From Pseudomonas saxonica (GTDB lineage Bacteria; Pseudomonadota; Gammaproteobacteria; Pseudomonadales; Pseudomonadaceae), in contig NZ_VFIO01000002.1 of NCBI RefSeq assembly GCF_007858365.1, positions 496,001-560,000 on the forward strand: a stretch of DNA of 64,000 bases, read 5' to 3'. The position numbers and the translations under genes are program-made. The notes under the pieces were generated by a model, which ran no database searches, had not been told where the DNA came from, and was given only the letters and a program-made list of their open reading frames with translations. Below, in pieces: positions 19,299 to 29,227 of the stretch. Each line of letters begins with the position of its first letter. The stretch's first letter is position 1.

Positions 19299-19628
19299 TT
19301 AAATATTTGCGTCGAGGAATGCTGCCAACTGCGACTTCGACAAAGCACCTACTTTGGTGGCTTCAACGTTGCCGTTCTTGAACAACATCAGAGTAGGAAT
19401 ACCCCGTACGCCGTGCTTGGCCGGAGTTTCCTGGTTTTCATCGATGTTCAGTTTGGCAACAGTCAGCTTGCCTTTATAAGTCTCGGCGATCTCGTCCAGA
19501 ACGGGCGCGATCATTTTGCAAGGGCCGCACCATTCAGCCCAGTAGTCGACCAATACAGCGCCTTCAGCCTTGAGAACATCGGCCTCAAAGCTAGCGTCGG
19601 TGACGTGTTTAATAAGATCGCTGCTCAT
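19299..19628 (-). CDS. trxA: Thioredoxin 1
   Basis: 109-residue cytoplasmic thioredoxin. Active site [10 protein letters not shown] at about residues 28-37 and the cis-proline segment [11 protein letters not shown]. Start placed at ATG 19628 ([11 protein letters not shown]) with GGAGA upstream; the frame extends 24 nt further but without support. It lies upstream of rho with its own terminator. Confidence 0.98.
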   Translation of the reverse strand: MSSDLIKHVTDASFEADVLKAEGAVLVDYWAEWCGPCKMIAPVLDEIAETYKGKLTVAKLNIDENQETPAKHGVRGIPTLMLFKNGNVEATKVGALSKSQLAAFLDANI

Positions 19629-19930
19629 GGAAGTCTCCGTGGTTGTAAGCAAAAACGTAGCACATCATAGCCGTCATCAACGCGTTCAGGAAGCTGAGTG
19701 GTGATTGACTCTTACTATAGTGGTGCGCAATCAAACGCATCGATCACGCTTTACAAGGATCATGGCGCGCACAATTAAGGTGCGACTTCACCTTTACCTA
19801 CGCACCATTGCGGACCTTAACCGGCGCGGGAGCACCCTGAACAGGGGCAAACAATCACTGGAACGGCTCTTGGCATGGCCTGTGCTCTGCTCAATGCAGA
19901 CCTTCCCCTGCCTGTTTTCGGAGACGTGCC
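19629..19930. other. Intergenic region with divergent promoters of trxA and the amino-acid ABC operon
   Basis: About 300 nt. A TATAGT hexamer near 19714 is a possible -10 element for the forward operon but no convincing -35 was found at the right distance. The sequence from 19780 to 19930 is normal GC and holds no ORF I would accept. No hairpin of note. Confidence 0.4.
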
Positions 19931-20716
19931 ATGACCCAGCGCTACAGCGCCCTGATTTGCACCTTGTTCGCCAGCCTGATGCTGAGTCAGGCCCCCGCCC
20001 ACGCCAATGGCCTTGAAGACGTGATGGCACGGGGCACGCTTAAAGTCGCAGTGCCTCAAGACTTCCCACCGTTTGGCTCGGTTGGCCCTGACATGAAGCC
20101 TCGCGGGCTGGACATTGACACTGCCAAACTGTTGGCCGACCAGCTCAAGGTCAAACTGGAACTGACCCCCGTTAACAGCACTAACCGCGTGCCTTACCTG
20201 ACAACCGGCAAAGTCGACGTAGTTATTTCTAGCCTGGGCAAAAACCCGGATCGCGAAAAGGTCATCGACTTTTCCCGTGCTTACGCCCCCTTTTACCTCG
20301 CCGTATTCGGCCCACCAGACGCTGACATAAAGACGCTGGACGATTTAAAAGGGAAGACGATCAGCGTGACGCGGGGTGCCATCGAAGACATCGAGTTAAC
20401 TAACGTGGCCCCGGCAGGCGTCACCATCAAACGCTTTGAAGATAACAACTCAACCATTGCCGCTTATCTGGCCGGTCAAGTTGATCTGATTGCCAGCGGC
20501 AACGTGGTGATGGTGGCCATCAGCGAACGCAATCCCAAGCGCATTCCGGCCATGAAACTCAAGCTCAAGGATTCACCTGTCTATGTTGGCGTCAACAAAG
20601 ACCAGCCAGAACTGCTGGGCAAGGTGAACCAGATTATCAGCGCTGCCAAAGCCGACGGCAGTCTCGAAAAGAACGCGATGCAGTGGCTTAAAGAGCCGCT
20701 TCCCGCTGACCTCTGA
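19931..20716 (+). CDS. Polar amino-acid ABC transporter, periplasmic binding protein
   Basis: 261-residue SBP_bac_3 family protein with a signal peptide (MTQRYSALICTLFASLMLSQ, cleavage after AHA) and the mature start NGLEDVMARGTLKVAVPQDF typical of this family. Lysine/arginine/glutamine-type binders share GLDIDTAKLLADQL and TNRVPYLTTGKVDVVIS. First gene of a four-gene importer. The specific amino acid cannot be read from sequence. Confidence 0.93.
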   Translation: MTQRYSALICTLFASLMLSQAPAHANGLEDVMARGTLKVAVPQDFPPFGSVGPDMKPRGLDIDTAKLLADQLKVKLELTPVNSTNRVPYLTTGKVDVVISSLGKNPDREKVIDFSRAYAPFYLAVFGPPDADIKTLDDLKGKTISVTRGAIEDIELTNVAPAGVTIKRFEDNNSTIAAYLAGQVDLIASGNVVMVAISERNPKRIPAMKLKLKDSPVYVGVNKDQPELLGKVNQIISAAKADGSLEKNAMQWLKEPLPADL

Positions 20717-20737
20717 TTGATTTCGACGAGTTTCATC

Positions 20738-21403
20738 ATGGCTTATCATCTCGACTTCATGCCGGTCCTGCAAAACAGCGACCTGTTATTGCGCGGCGCC
20801 CTGTTCACGCTCGAGCTGACGGCCATAGGGACAGTGCTGGGCGTTGGTCTCGGCATCGTCGGTGCACTGGCACGGGCGTGGAACATCCGCCCTTTCTCTA
20901 CGTTGTTCGGGATTTATGTCGAGTTGATCCGCAACACACCGTTTCTGGTGCAGTTGTTCTTTATCTTCTTCGGCCTGCCCGCGTTGGGCCTGCATATCAG
21001 TGAGTGGCAGGCCGCCGTGCTGGCGATGGTGATCAACCTCGGCGCTTATTCAACGGAAATTATACGCGCCGGCATTCAAGCCATCCCCAAAGGTCAGCTT
21101 GAGGCCGCCTCGGCCTTGGCCATGAGCCGTTTTGAAGCTTTTCGCCATGTCGTGCTGCAACCGGCGCTGGCCAAAGTCTGGCCGGCACTGAGCAGCCAGA
21201 TCATCATCGTCATGCTGGGCTCGGCCGTGTGTTCGCAAATTTCGACTGAAGAGCTGAGCTTTTTTGCCAACTTCATTCAGTCGCGCAATTTTCGGGCCTT
21301 TGAAACCTATGCGCTGACCACGCTCGTGTATCTGTTTATGGCCTTGCTGATTCGCCAACTGCTCAACGCTTTTGGCCGCCGCTACCTGACCCGGAGTCGT
21401 TGA
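20738..21403 (+). CDS. Polar amino-acid ABC transporter permease 1
   Basis: 221-residue HisM/GlnP-type permease. Start taken at ATG 20738 (MAYHLDFMPVLQ); an upstream TTG is in frame but immediately follows the preceding stop. Five TMs and the EAA loop (AIPKGQLEAASALAMSRFEAFRHVVLQPAL) that docks to the ATPase. Ends with a TGATG overlap with the second permease. Confidence 0.92.
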   Translation: MAYHLDFMPVLQNSDLLLRGALFTLELTAIGTVLGVGLGIVGALARAWNIRPFSTLFGIYVELIRNTPFLVQLFFIFFGLPALGLHISEWQAAVLAMVINLGAYSTEIIRAGIQAIPKGQLEAASALAMSRFEAFRHVVLQPALAKVWPALSSQIIIVMLGSAVCSQISTEELSFFANFIQSRNFRAFETYALTTLVYLFMALLIRQLLNAFGRRYLTRSR

Positions 21404-22050
21404 TGGATTTCACGTTCTGGGACATCGTGCGCAACTTGCTGATCGGCCTGCAGTGGACCGTCGGGCTGTCGCTGGCCGCCTTTGTTGGCGGCGGTGTGAT
21501 CGGCTTGCTGGTACTGCTGATGCGCATCTCCAAAAGCCGTTTCGCGGGTGCTCTAGCACGCGGCTATATCGAGCTTTTTCAAGGCACGCCGCTGTTAATG
21601 CAATTGTTTTTGATCTTCTTCGGCATCGCCTTGCTGGGTATCGATATTTCACCGTGGATGGCAGCTGCACTGGCCCTGACGCTTTTTACCAGCGCGTATC
21701 TGGCCGAAATCTGGCGCGGTTGTGTTGAATCGGTAGCCCAAGGGCAATGGGAAGCCTCGGCCAGCCTGGCGCTTAGCCCACTGGAGCAATTGCGCTACGT
21801 CATTTTGCCGCAAGCCTTGCGCGTGGCCATTGCGCCCACCGTGGGGTTTTCGGTGCAGGTCATCAAAGGCACCGCCGTGACCTCTATCATCGGTTTCACC
21901 GAGCTCACCAAGACCGGCAGCATGCTGGCCAACGCAACCTTCGAGCCGTTTATGGTGTATGGACTGGTTGCGCTCGGTTATTTCCTGCTGTGTTACCCCT
22001 TGTCGCTCAGTGCGCGCTATCTGGAAAGGAAACTGCATGCCTCTGCTTAG
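21403..22050 (+). CDS. Polar amino-acid ABC transporter permease 2
   Basis: 215-residue second permease of the importer. Includes the EAA motif in SVAQGQWEASASLALSPLEQLRYVILPQAL and the ELFQGTPLLMQLFLIFFG segment common in this family. The start overlaps the first permease by 1 nt and its last 14 nt overlap the ATPase gene start, which argues for translational coupling. Confidence 0.92.
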   Translation: MDFTFWDIVRNLLIGLQWTVGLSLAAFVGGGVIGLLVLLMRISKSRFAGALARGYIELFQGTPLLMQLFLIFFGIALLGIDISPWMAAALALTLFTSAYLAEIWRGCVESVAQGQWEASASLALSPLEQLRYVILPQALRVAIAPTVGFSVQVIKGTAVTSIIGFTELTKTGSMLANATFEPFMVYGLVALGYFLLCYPLSLSARYLERKLHASA

Positions 22051-22771
22051 AGTGACTGCTTTGCATAAATATTACGGGGATCATCATGTCCTCAAAGGCA
22101 TTGATCTGACCGTCGAACAAGGCCAGGTCGTCGCCATCATCGGGCGCAGCGGTTCGGGTAAAAGTACGCTGCTCAGAACCTTGAATGGCCTGGAGTCCAT
22201 CAACGACGGTGTCATCGAAGTCGATGACGAATACCTGGATGCCGCCCGCGCCGACTTGCGCAGCCTTCGCCAGAAGGTCGGCATGGTGTTTCAGCAGTTC
22301 AATTTGTTCCCTCACCTCAGTGTGGGTGAAAACGTCATGCTGGCCCCGCAAGTCGTACAAAAAGTACCCAAGGCCAAAGCGGCTGTATTGGCACGCGAGA
22401 TGCTGGAAAGGGTCGGGCTTGGCGACAAGTTTGATGCCTTTCCCGAGCGCCTGTCGGGGGGCCAGCAACAGCGAGTGGCGATTGCCCGGGCACTGGCCAT
22501 GTCCCCCAAAGTGCTGCTGTGTGACGAAATCACCTCAGCGCTGGACCCTGAACTGGTCAATGAGGTGCTCAGTGTCGTGCGCCAGTTGGCCCGAGAAGGC
22601 ATGACGCTGATCATGGTCACCCACGAAATGCGCTTTGCCCGGGAAGTCGGCGACAAGCTGGTGTTTATGCATCAAGGCAAAGTCCACGAAGTCGGCGACC
22701 CGAAGACCTTGTTTGCTAACCCCCAGACCCCGGAACTGGCGAATTTTATCGGTACGGTGAACCTGGCCTGA
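22037..22771 (+). CDS. Polar amino-acid ABC transporter ATPase
   Basis: 244-residue ATPase of the GlnQ/HisP class. Walker A GRSGSGKST (about 35-43), Q-loop MVFQQFNLFPHLSV, signature LSGGQQQR and Walker B VLLCDEITSALDPELV (Ile replaces the usual Pro after the Glu). The ATG at 22037 follows GGAAAGGA and lies within the end of the second permease gene. Last gene of the operon; ppx follows after 174 nt. Confidence 0.93.
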   Translation: MPLLRVTALHKYYGDHHVLKGIDLTVEQGQVVAIIGRSGSGKSTLLRTLNGLESINDGVIEVDDEYLDAARADLRSLRQKVGMVFQQFNLFPHLSVGENVMLAPQVVQKVPKAKAAVLAREMLERVGLGDKFDAFPERLSGGQQQRVAIARALAMSPKVLLCDEITSALDPELVNEVLSVVRQLAREGMTLIMVTHEMRFAREVGDKLVFMHQGKVHEVGDPKTLFANPQTPELANFIGTVNLA

Positions 22772-22945
22772 GACTCGCCCACATCGCGTAGGCATTTTCG
22801 TATCCGATAATAAGAAAAACGAATTATCCGGGAACAGCTAATGTCTTTGCTTACGTGTTCCATATCAACGCATCTGACACTACGCGTTGGCGCGAGCCTT
22901 TGATCGTGGCACGATGGCGACGTTATCGACCGAGACTTCTCAACT

Positions 22946-24448
22946 ATGCCCCAATCCCAAGCCAAGAGTCCGCCCCTGATCGCCGCCATTGATCTGGGTT
23001 CCAACAGTTTTCATATGGTGGTGGCAAAAGCGCAGAACGGTGAAATCCGTATTCTCGAACGTCTGGGTGAAAAGGTTCAGTTAGCTGCGGGCATCGACGA
23101 AGAGCGCAAGCTCAACGAAGAATCCATGCAGCGCGGGCTTGATTGCCTGAAGCGTTTTGCCCAACTGATCAACGGCATGCCACTGGGTGCCGTGCGTATC
23201 GTGGGCACCAACGCCTTGCGTGAAGCCCGTAACCGTCATGAATTTATCGTGCGCGCCGAAGAAATCCTGGGCCATACCGTTGAAGTTATTTCCGGTCGCG
23301 AAGAAGCCCGTCTTATCTATTTGGGCGTGTCGCATACCCTTCCAGACACGCCGGGCAAACGCCTGGTCGCCGATATCGGCGGCGGCAGCACTGAATTCAT
23401 TATTGGCCAGCGCTTCGAGCCACTGCTGCGCGAAAGCCTGCAAATGGGTTGCGTGAGTTTTACTCAGCGTTACTTTCGCGACGGCAAGATCACCCCGGCG
23501 CGGTACGCTCAGGCCTATACTGCGGCGCGCCTCGAAATCATGAGCATCGAAAACGCGCTGCACCGTTTGGGCTGGGATGAAGCCATCGGTTCTTCGGGCA
23601 CCGTTCGGGCCATCGGGCTGGCAATCAAAGCGGGTGGGCACGGCAGTGGCGAAGTCAATGCTGAAGGCTTGAACTGGCTAAAACGCAAACTGTTCAAGCT
23701 GGGCGAAGTCGACAAAATCGACTTTGAAGGTATCAAACCGGATCGCCGGACTATTTTCCCGGCGGGCCTGGCCATTCTTGAAGCCATTTTCGACTCTCTT
23801 GAACTGCAACGCATGGACCACTGCGACGGCGCTCTGCGTGAAGGCGTGCTGTACGACCTGCTGGGTCGCCATCACCACGAAGACGTTCGTGAGCGCACCC
23901 TCAGCTCACTGATGGATCGTTATCACGTTGATCGCGAACAGGCGGCGCGGGTGGAAGCCAAAGCCCTGCGGGCTTTCGATCAAGTGGCCAAATCGTGGGA
24001 CCTCAAGGACGGTGTGTGGCGTGAGCTGCTGAGTTGGGCAGCCAAAGTGCATGAGGTCGGTCTGGACATCGCCCATTACCACTACCACAAGCACGGCGCT
24101 TATCTGATCGAGCACTCCGACCTTGCCGGTTTCTCACGCGAAGACCAGCAAATGCTCGCGCTGCTGGTGCGCGGCCATCGACGTAACATTCCAAAAGATA
24201 AATTCGCCGAATTTGGCGAAGACGGCATCAAGCTGATTCGCCTGTGCGTGCTGCTGCGCTTTGCGATTCTGTTCTATCACATCCGGGGTAATCAGGAGGC
24301 GTCGCAAGTCAAACTGCGCGCCCACGGCGACCACCTTGAAGTGATATTCCCAGAGGGCTGGCTGGCACAAAATCCGCTGACTCAAGCCGACTTCGAGCAA
24401 GAAGCACAATGGCTGACCCGAGTCGGGATTGTGCTGACGGTGTCTTGA
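22946..24448 (+). CDS. ppx: Exopolyphosphatase
   Basis: 500-residue Ppx/GppA enzyme that removes terminal phosphates from polyphosphate. ASKHA-fold motifs: [14 protein letters not shown] at the N terminus and [14 protein letters not shown] at about 145, followed by a C-terminal HD-like domain ([23 protein letters not shown]). Convergent with ppk, with a 130-nt inverted element between. Confidence 0.97.
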   Translation: MPQSQAKSPPLIAAIDLGSNSFHMVVAKAQNGEIRILERLGEKVQLAAGIDEERKLNEESMQRGLDCLKRFAQLINGMPLGAVRIVGTNALREARNRHEFIVRAEEILGHTVEVISGREEARLIYLGVSHTLPDTPGKRLVADIGGGSTEFIIGQRFEPLLRESLQMGCVSFTQRYFRDGKITPARYAQAYTAARLEIMSIENALHRLGWDEAIGSSGTVRAIGLAIKAGGHGSGEVNAEGLNWLKRKLFKLGEVDKIDFEGIKPDRRTIFPAGLAILEAIFDSLELQRMDHCDGALREGVLYDLLGRHHHEDVRERTLSSLMDRYHVDREQAARVEAKALRAFDQVAKSWDLKDGVWRELLSWAAKVHEVGLDIAHYHYHKHGAYLIEHSDLAGFSREDQQMLALLVRGHRRNIPKDKFAEFGEDGIKLIRLCVLLRFAILFYHIRGNQEASQVKLRAHGDHLEVIFPEGWLAQNPLTQADFEQEAQWLTRVGIVLTVS

Positions 24449-24460
24449 AAACCTGCGTCC

Positions 24461-24593
24461 CGTAGCAGCTGCCGAAGGCTGCGTCCGGCGGTGAAACCGC
24501 CGTAAAGCCTGATATCGCGGTGTTTCACATTCACCGGGACTTCAGGGATTACGAGCGCTTCGCACTCGGACGCAGCCTGCGGCAGCTGCTACG
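24461..24593. repeat. REP doublet (inverted pair) between ppx and ppk
   Basis: Left arm CGTAGCAGCTGCCGAAGGCT plus GCGTCCG (24461-24487); right arm (24567-24593) is its reverse complement with one mismatch. A small perfect hairpin GGCGGT-GAA-ACCGCC sits just inside the left arm (24487-24501). Organisation is that of a REPIN: two inverted REPs about 130 nt long in an extragenic convergent space. A diverged second copy is at 29096-29227. Confidence 0.85.
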
Positions 24594-24604
24594 GAGCTGG
24601 GCCT

Positions 24605-26842
24605 TTACACCGACGGGCCGGTGCTGACCGTCAACACCGGCAGGCTCAAACGCTCAAGCAAGGTAGCCTGTGCGCTACGCGGGTTCTGATTGCCGGTCGG
24701 TGTGTTACGCACATAACGACCGTCGGACTGCAAAATCCAGCTGTGGGTGTTGTCCGTCAGGTAGCACTCCAGCTCCTTCTTAACCCGCAGGATCAGCTTT
24801 TTACCCTCGACCGGGAAGCACGTTTCCACGCGTTTATCGAGGTTGCGTTCCATCCAGTCAGCACTCGACAGGAACATTTGCTCCTCGCCGCCATTGAGGA
24901 AGTAGAACACCCGTGTGTGCTCCAGGAAGCGACCAATGATCGAGCGTACGTGGATATTGTGCGAAACGCCTGGAATCCCAGGTCGCAAGCAGCACATTCC
25001 ACGCACAATCAGGTCAATTCTCACGCCCGACTGACTGGCTTTGTACAGCGCCCGAATGATTTTCGGGTCCGTCAACGAGTTGAACTTGGCAATGATGTGC
25101 GCAGGCTTGCCCTCCACCGCGAACTGCGTTTCGCGGGCGATCATGTCGAGCATGCCTTTTTTCAGGGTAAACGGCGCATGCAGCAGCTTTTTCATGCGTA
25201 ACGTCTTACCCATCCCGATCAATTGGCTGAACAGCTTGCCAACGTCTTCGCACAGCGCATCGTCCGACGTCAGCAGGCTGTAGTCGGTGTAAAGCTTGGC
25301 GTTACCGGCGTGGTAGTTGCCCGTGCCCAAGTGCGCATAGCGGACGATTTCGCCCGCCTCACGACGCAAAATCAGCATCATCTTGGCGTGGGTTTTAAAA
25401 CCGACCACACCGTAAATAACTACCGCACCGGCAGCCTGTAGACGGCTAGCCAGTTGCAGATTGGACTCTTCGTCGAAGCGCGCACGCAGCTCAACCACTG
25501 CCGTCACTTCTTTGCCGTTGCGCGCAGCATCAACCAGCGCATCAACAATTTCAGAGTTGGCGCCGCTTCGATAGAGCGTCTGGCGCACGGCCAGCACATG
25601 CGGATCTTTGGCCGCCTGACGCAACAAATCGACTACCGGGGTAAACGACTCAAATGGGTGGAGCAGCAAAATGTCCTGCTTGCTCACCACACTGAAAATG
25701 TTCTCACTGTTCTGCAACAGCTTGGGAATCGCAGGTGTAAATGGCGTGTATTGCAGTTCCGGGTGGCTATCCAGCCCGGTGATGCTGAACAGTCGTGTCA
25801 GGTTGACCGGGCCATTGACCGTATACAGCTCGGTTTCGTGCAGGTTGAACTGCTTGAGCAAGTAATCGGACAGATGTTTAGGGCACGTATCCGCCACTTC
25901 CAAACGCACGGCATCGCCGTAACGACGAGAGAACAACTCGCCACGCAGGGCGCGAGCCAGGTCCTCTACGTCTTCCGTGTCGACAGACAAGTCTGCGTTT
26001 CGGGTCAGTCGGAACTGATAGCAGCCCTTAACCTTCATGCCTTGGAACAGGTCATCGGCATGGGCATGAATCATCGACGACAGGAACACATAGTTGTCCC
26101 CCGTACCGCCAACCTCTTCAGGCACCTTGATCACTCGCGGCAACAAACGCGGTGCCGGGATAATCGCCAGGCCCGAATCACGGCCAAAGGCATCAATACC
26201 TTCAAGCTCAACAATGAAGTTAAGGCTTTTGTTAACCAGCAGCGGGAACGGGTGCGTCGGATCCAGGCCGATAGGGGTGATGATAGGTGCGATTTCGTCG
26301 CGGAAAAATTTGCGAACCCATGCTTTGATCTTGGTATTCCAGTGGCGCCGACGAATAAAGCGCACCTGATGTTTTTCGAGTTCAGGTAACAAGATGTCAT
26401 TGAGGATCGCGTATTGGCGATCAACGTGACCGTGTACCAATTCACTGATCCGCGCCAGCGCTTGATGCGGCTGCAAGCCATCAGCGCCCGCCTGCTCACG
26501 GGCGAAGGTGATCTGTTTCTTCAGGCCTGCGACACGAATCTCAAAAAATTCATCCAGGTTGCTGGAGAAAATCAGCAGAAACTTCAGCCGTTCCAGTAAG
26601 GGATAGGACTCATCCAGCGCCTGTTCCAGCACGCGAATATTGAACTGCAATTGAGACAGTTCGCGATGGATATACAGGCTGCTGTCATCCAGGCTCGGAA
26701 TGGCGATCACTGGGTGCGCCGCCGCAAGTGTTTCCGCCACCGCCGGAGCTTGGGTGTCCTGGGCGGCTGGCGTTTGCGGGGCCGGCTCAACCATAGGCTG
26801 GGCCTCGGTAGCAGCGATTTCTGTCAGTCCTTCGGTATTCAT
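24605..26842 (-). CDS. ppk: Polyphosphate kinase 1
   Basis: 745-residue PPK1 that makes polyphosphate from ATP. Start placed at ATG 26842 ([20 protein letters not shown]) with an AGGAA box; the frame is open 210 nt further upstream but that part reads as noncoding. After a variable, Pro/Ala-rich N-terminal extension of about 55 residues come the conserved [20 protein letters not shown] domain, the catalytic-His region [14 protein letters not shown] with [10 protein letters not shown], and the second phospholipase-D-like segment [16 protein letters not shown]. Confidence 0.97.
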   Translation of the reverse strand: MNTEGLTEIAATEAQPMVEPAPQTPAAQDTQAPAVAETLAAAHPVIAIPSLDDSSLYIHRELSQLQFNIRVLEQALDESYPLLERLKFLLIFSSNLDEFFEIRVAGLKKQITFAREQAGADGLQPHQALARISELVHGHVDRQYAILNDILLPELEKHQVRFIRRRHWNTKIKAWVRKFFRDEIAPIITPIGLDPTHPFPLLVNKSLNFIVELEGIDAFGRDSGLAIIPAPRLLPRVIKVPEEVGGTGDNYVFLSSMIHAHADDLFQGMKVKGCYQFRLTRNADLSVDTEDVEDLARALRGELFSRRYGDAVRLEVADTCPKHLSDYLLKQFNLHETELYTVNGPVNLTRLFSITGLDSHPELQYTPFTPAIPKLLQNSENIFSVVSKQDILLLHPFESFTPVVDLLRQAAKDPHVLAVRQTLYRSGANSEIVDALVDAARNGKEVTAVVELRARFDEESNLQLASRLQAAGAVVIYGVVGFKTHAKMMLILRREAGEIVRYAHLGTGNYHAGNAKLYTDYSLLTSDDALCEDVGKLFSQLIGMGKTLRMKKLLHAPFTLKKGMLDMIARETQFAVEGKPAHIIAKFNSLTDPKIIRALYKASQSGVRIDLIVRGMCCLRPGIPGVSHNIHVRSIIGRFLEHTRVFYFLNGGEEQMFLSSADWMERNLDKRVETCFPVEGKKLILRVKKELECYLTDNTHSWILQSDGRYVRNTPTGNQNPRSAQATLLERLSLPVLTVSTGPSV

Positions 26843-27187
26843 TGAATGTTCCTGTAAGAGCGGGTTGACTCTCGTAACAGTTAAGCGGCGCATGCGGTCA
26901 AGCTGCCAGAATGCCACCAACGCCGGTGGGTTTAAACCGCTCGAAGGTGCTTTGTGCGAGTCAGAGCCTGTTAGAGGACAATTTGTCGGTTTTGTTCGTG
27001 TTAAACACGCCCGCACCTGCGCGCGCCCTTTATACCGACGCACCATGAACACTAGATGACAACGCCTATGATGTAGGTCAAATAGTCATCATTTGTAGGA
27101 ATTGTTAACAACAAGAGACCTTCCGAGACTTTCCTGAACGTGCCTTAAGGCGTAGGCTGCGCGTTCAATTTCGCCAGCTTCCAGACA
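26843..27187. other. Divergent promoter region of ppk and the DedA gene
   Basis: About 345 nt without an accepted gene. In P. aeruginosa hemB is found next to ppk; it is not here. The part near 27060-27110 is AT-rich (GTCATCATTTGTAGGAATTG), suitable for a forward promoter. No clear Pho box was identified. Confidence 0.5.
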
Positions 27188-27808
27188 ATGCTCCAACAAT
27201 TTCTTCAAGAATTTGGCTACTTCGCCCTGTTTCTGGGGACGTTCTTTGAAGGTGAGACCATTCTGGTTCTCGCAGGCTTCTTGGCGTTCCGCGGATACAT
27301 GGACCTCAAACTGGTCATGATTGTGGCGTTCCTCGGCAGCTATGCCGGCGACCAGCTGTGGTATTTCCTGGGGCGTAAACACGGCCGCAAATTGTTGGCG
27401 CGCAAGCCGCGCTGGCAGCTGATGGGCGACAAGGCGCTGGAGCACATCCGCCGGCATCCCGACATCTGGGTACTGAGCTTCCGCTTCGTGTACGGCCTGC
27501 GCACGGTCATGCCTGTGGCCATTGGCCTGTCCGGCTATCCGCCGGGTCGCTATTTACTGCTCAACGGTATTGGCGCAGCCATCTGGGCCATCGCGCTGGC
27601 GACCGCGGCTTACCACTTCGGAGCAGTGCTTGAGGGCCTGCTGGGCAGCGTTAAAAAGTACGAGCTATGGGTGCTTGGCGCTCTGCTTCTGCTCGGTGTG
27701 TGCCTGTGGATACGCCGCCGCATCAAAAATGCCCGTATTGCAAAACAGACGGCTCTGGAAGAAAAAAACAAAGCCGCTGCAACCACTGACACCCCGCCTT
27801 CCGAATAG
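27188..27808 (+). CDS. DedA family membrane protein
   Basis: 206-residue DedA/SNARE-associated family protein, inner membrane, implicated in lipid-carrier (undecaprenyl phosphate) recycling and membrane homeostasis. Signature region FFEGETILVLAGFLAFRG with the membrane Glu, and FRFVYGLRTVMPVAIGLSGYP with the family Arg. About five hydrophobic segments, then a basic/acidic tail. Ribosome binding site is weak. Confidence 0.92.
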   Translation: MLQQFLQEFGYFALFLGTFFEGETILVLAGFLAFRGYMDLKLVMIVAFLGSYAGDQLWYFLGRKHGRKLLARKPRWQLMGDKALEHIRRHPDIWVLSFRFVYGLRTVMPVAIGLSGYPPGRYLLLNGIGAAIWAIALATAAYHFGAVLEGLLGSVKKYELWVLGALLLLGVCLWIRRRIKNARIAKQTALEEKNKAAATTDTPPSE

Positions 27809-27933
27809 ACCTGTCAACTCCCCCGGATGACACCGCCGCCTTGATGATGCAAGCGCTGGCGGTGTACAAAGCCCTATAGCTTCACGCGCCGAATCCGGCG
27901 ACATTAGGGCCATGTCCAAAGGAGACCTCCCAT

Positions 27934-28599
27934 ATGACTCAGAAAAAAGTTGCCGTGATTCTCTCCGGTTGCGGTGTCTACGACGGCGCTGAAATTCATG
28001 AGAGCGTTATTACCTTGCTGCGCCTGGATCAACGCGGTGCCAAGGTTCAGTGCTTCGCACCCAACATTGCGCAACATCATGTGATTAACCACCTGACGGG
28101 CGAAGAAATGCCGGAGTCGCGCAACGTCCTGGTTGAGTCGGCGCGTATCGCCCGTGGGGATATCAAAGATATTAGCGAGGCCAATGTCGAAGAGTTCGAC
28201 GCGTTGATCGTTCCGGGCGGCTTTGGTGCAGCCAAAAATCTGTCGAACTTCGCCTTCAAGGGCACCGAATGCGCCGTACAACCTGAGGTGCTGGCGCTGG
28301 CCGAAGCGTTTGCCGAAGCCGCAAAGCCGATTGGGTTGATGTGCATCTCACCTGCCATTGCCGCCAAAATCTATGGCCCGGGTGTGATTTGCACCATTGG
28401 CAAAGACGCCGACACAGCGGCTGCTATCAGCAAAATGGGCGGCGAGCATAAGGAGTGTGACGTGTCTGAAATCGTTGAAGACAGCGCTCGAAAACTCGTC
28501 AGCACACCCGCCTACATGCTCGCCAACTCCATTAGCGAAGCGGCTTCAGGCATCAACAAAATGGTCGACCGTGTACTGGAACTGACTCAACAGGAATAA
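27934..28599 (+). CDS. elbB: ElbB, DJ-1/PfpI family glyoxalase-like protein
   Basis: 221-residue member of the DJ-1/PfpI superfamily (ElbB/GlxIII-like, formerly 'isoprenoid biosynthesis protein with amidotransferase-like domain'). Motifs: ILSGCGVYDGAEIHE, LIVPGGFGAAKNLS and the nucleophile elbow region GLMCISPAIAAKIYG. Strong AAAGGAGACC ribosome binding site. Convergent with YaiI; the stops are adjacent. Confidence 0.95.
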   Translation: MTQKKVAVILSGCGVYDGAEIHESVITLLRLDQRGAKVQCFAPNIAQHHVINHLTGEEMPESRNVLVESARIARGDIKDISEANVEEFDALIVPGGFGAAKNLSNFAFKGTECAVQPEVLALAEAFAEAAKPIGLMCISPAIAAKIYGPGVICTIGKDADTAAAISKMGGEHKECDVSEIVEDSARKLVSTPAYMLANSISEAASGINKMVDRVLELTQQE

Positions 28600-29052
28600 T
28601 CAGCCCCGCATCAGTCGGGTCAGAATCCGATCAAGTGAATTGGCGAACGCCTGTTTTTCGCGCTCGCCATAAGCCCCTTGCCCGCCGCCCATCTGGCCCT
28701 GTTCCCGCAGGTCGGTAAACAGGTTACGCACCGCCAACCGCTCACCCATGTTCTGCGGGTCAAACTCTTTGCCGCGAGGGTCCAGTGCCGCCACGCCTTT
28801 CTTTACCAAGCGGTCAGCCAGCGGCACATCGCTACAAATTACCAACTCACCGGGTACGGCATGCTCCACCAGATAGTCATCCGCTGCGTCGGGGCCGCTG
28901 GGCACCACGATCAGTTTGACCAGAGCGTACGTGGGCTTGACCTGGCTCTGACCTGCCACCAGCACCACTTCGAACTGGCGCTTGAGAGCGAACTTGATCA
29001 CTTGATCCTTCGCAGCCTTTGGGCAAGCGTCTGCGTCGATCCAGACACGCAT
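28600..29052 (-). CDS. YaiI/YqxD family protein (UPF0178)
   Basis: 150-residue UPF0178 protein, PIN-like fold. MRVWIDADACPKAAKDQVIKF at the N terminus and the DYLVEHAVPGELVICSDVPLADRL core are diagnostic. Function not established in the family. Start 28-nt beyond a GGAGTACCC box. Confidence 0.94.
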   Translation of the reverse strand: MRVWIDADACPKAAKDQVIKFALKRQFEVVLVAGQSQVKPTYALVKLIVVPSGPDAADDYLVEHAVPGELVICSDVPLADRLVKKGVAALDPRGKEFDPQNMGERLAVRNLFTDLREQGQMGGGQGAYGEREKQAFANSLDRILTRLMRG

Positions 29053-29095
29053 GGTGGGTACTCCTGATGTGATTAATGGGCCGACAACCGGCGTC

Positions 29096-29227
29096 CGTAG
29101 CAGCTGCCGAAGGCTGCGTCCGGCAGCAAAGCTGTCGTAAAGCCAGGGTCCTCGGTGTGCCGGGAAACCTGGAACTCAGGGTTTACGATCGCTACGCAAT
29201 CGGACGTCGCCCCCGGCAACTGCTACG
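29096..29227. repeat. Second, diverged REP doublet
   Basis: Left arm (29096-29122) is identical over 27 nt to the left arm of the ppx-ppk element. The right arm (29201-29227) is inverted and more diverged (about five mismatches). The right arm runs into the end of the iron-permease gene, whose TAG stop (29223-29225) lies within the CGTAG of the arm. Confidence 0.8.

Noticed and set aside
25454..26389. 311-codon forward ORF inside ppk on the opposite strand
   Set aside because: Shadow of ppk; no ribosome binding site or domain.
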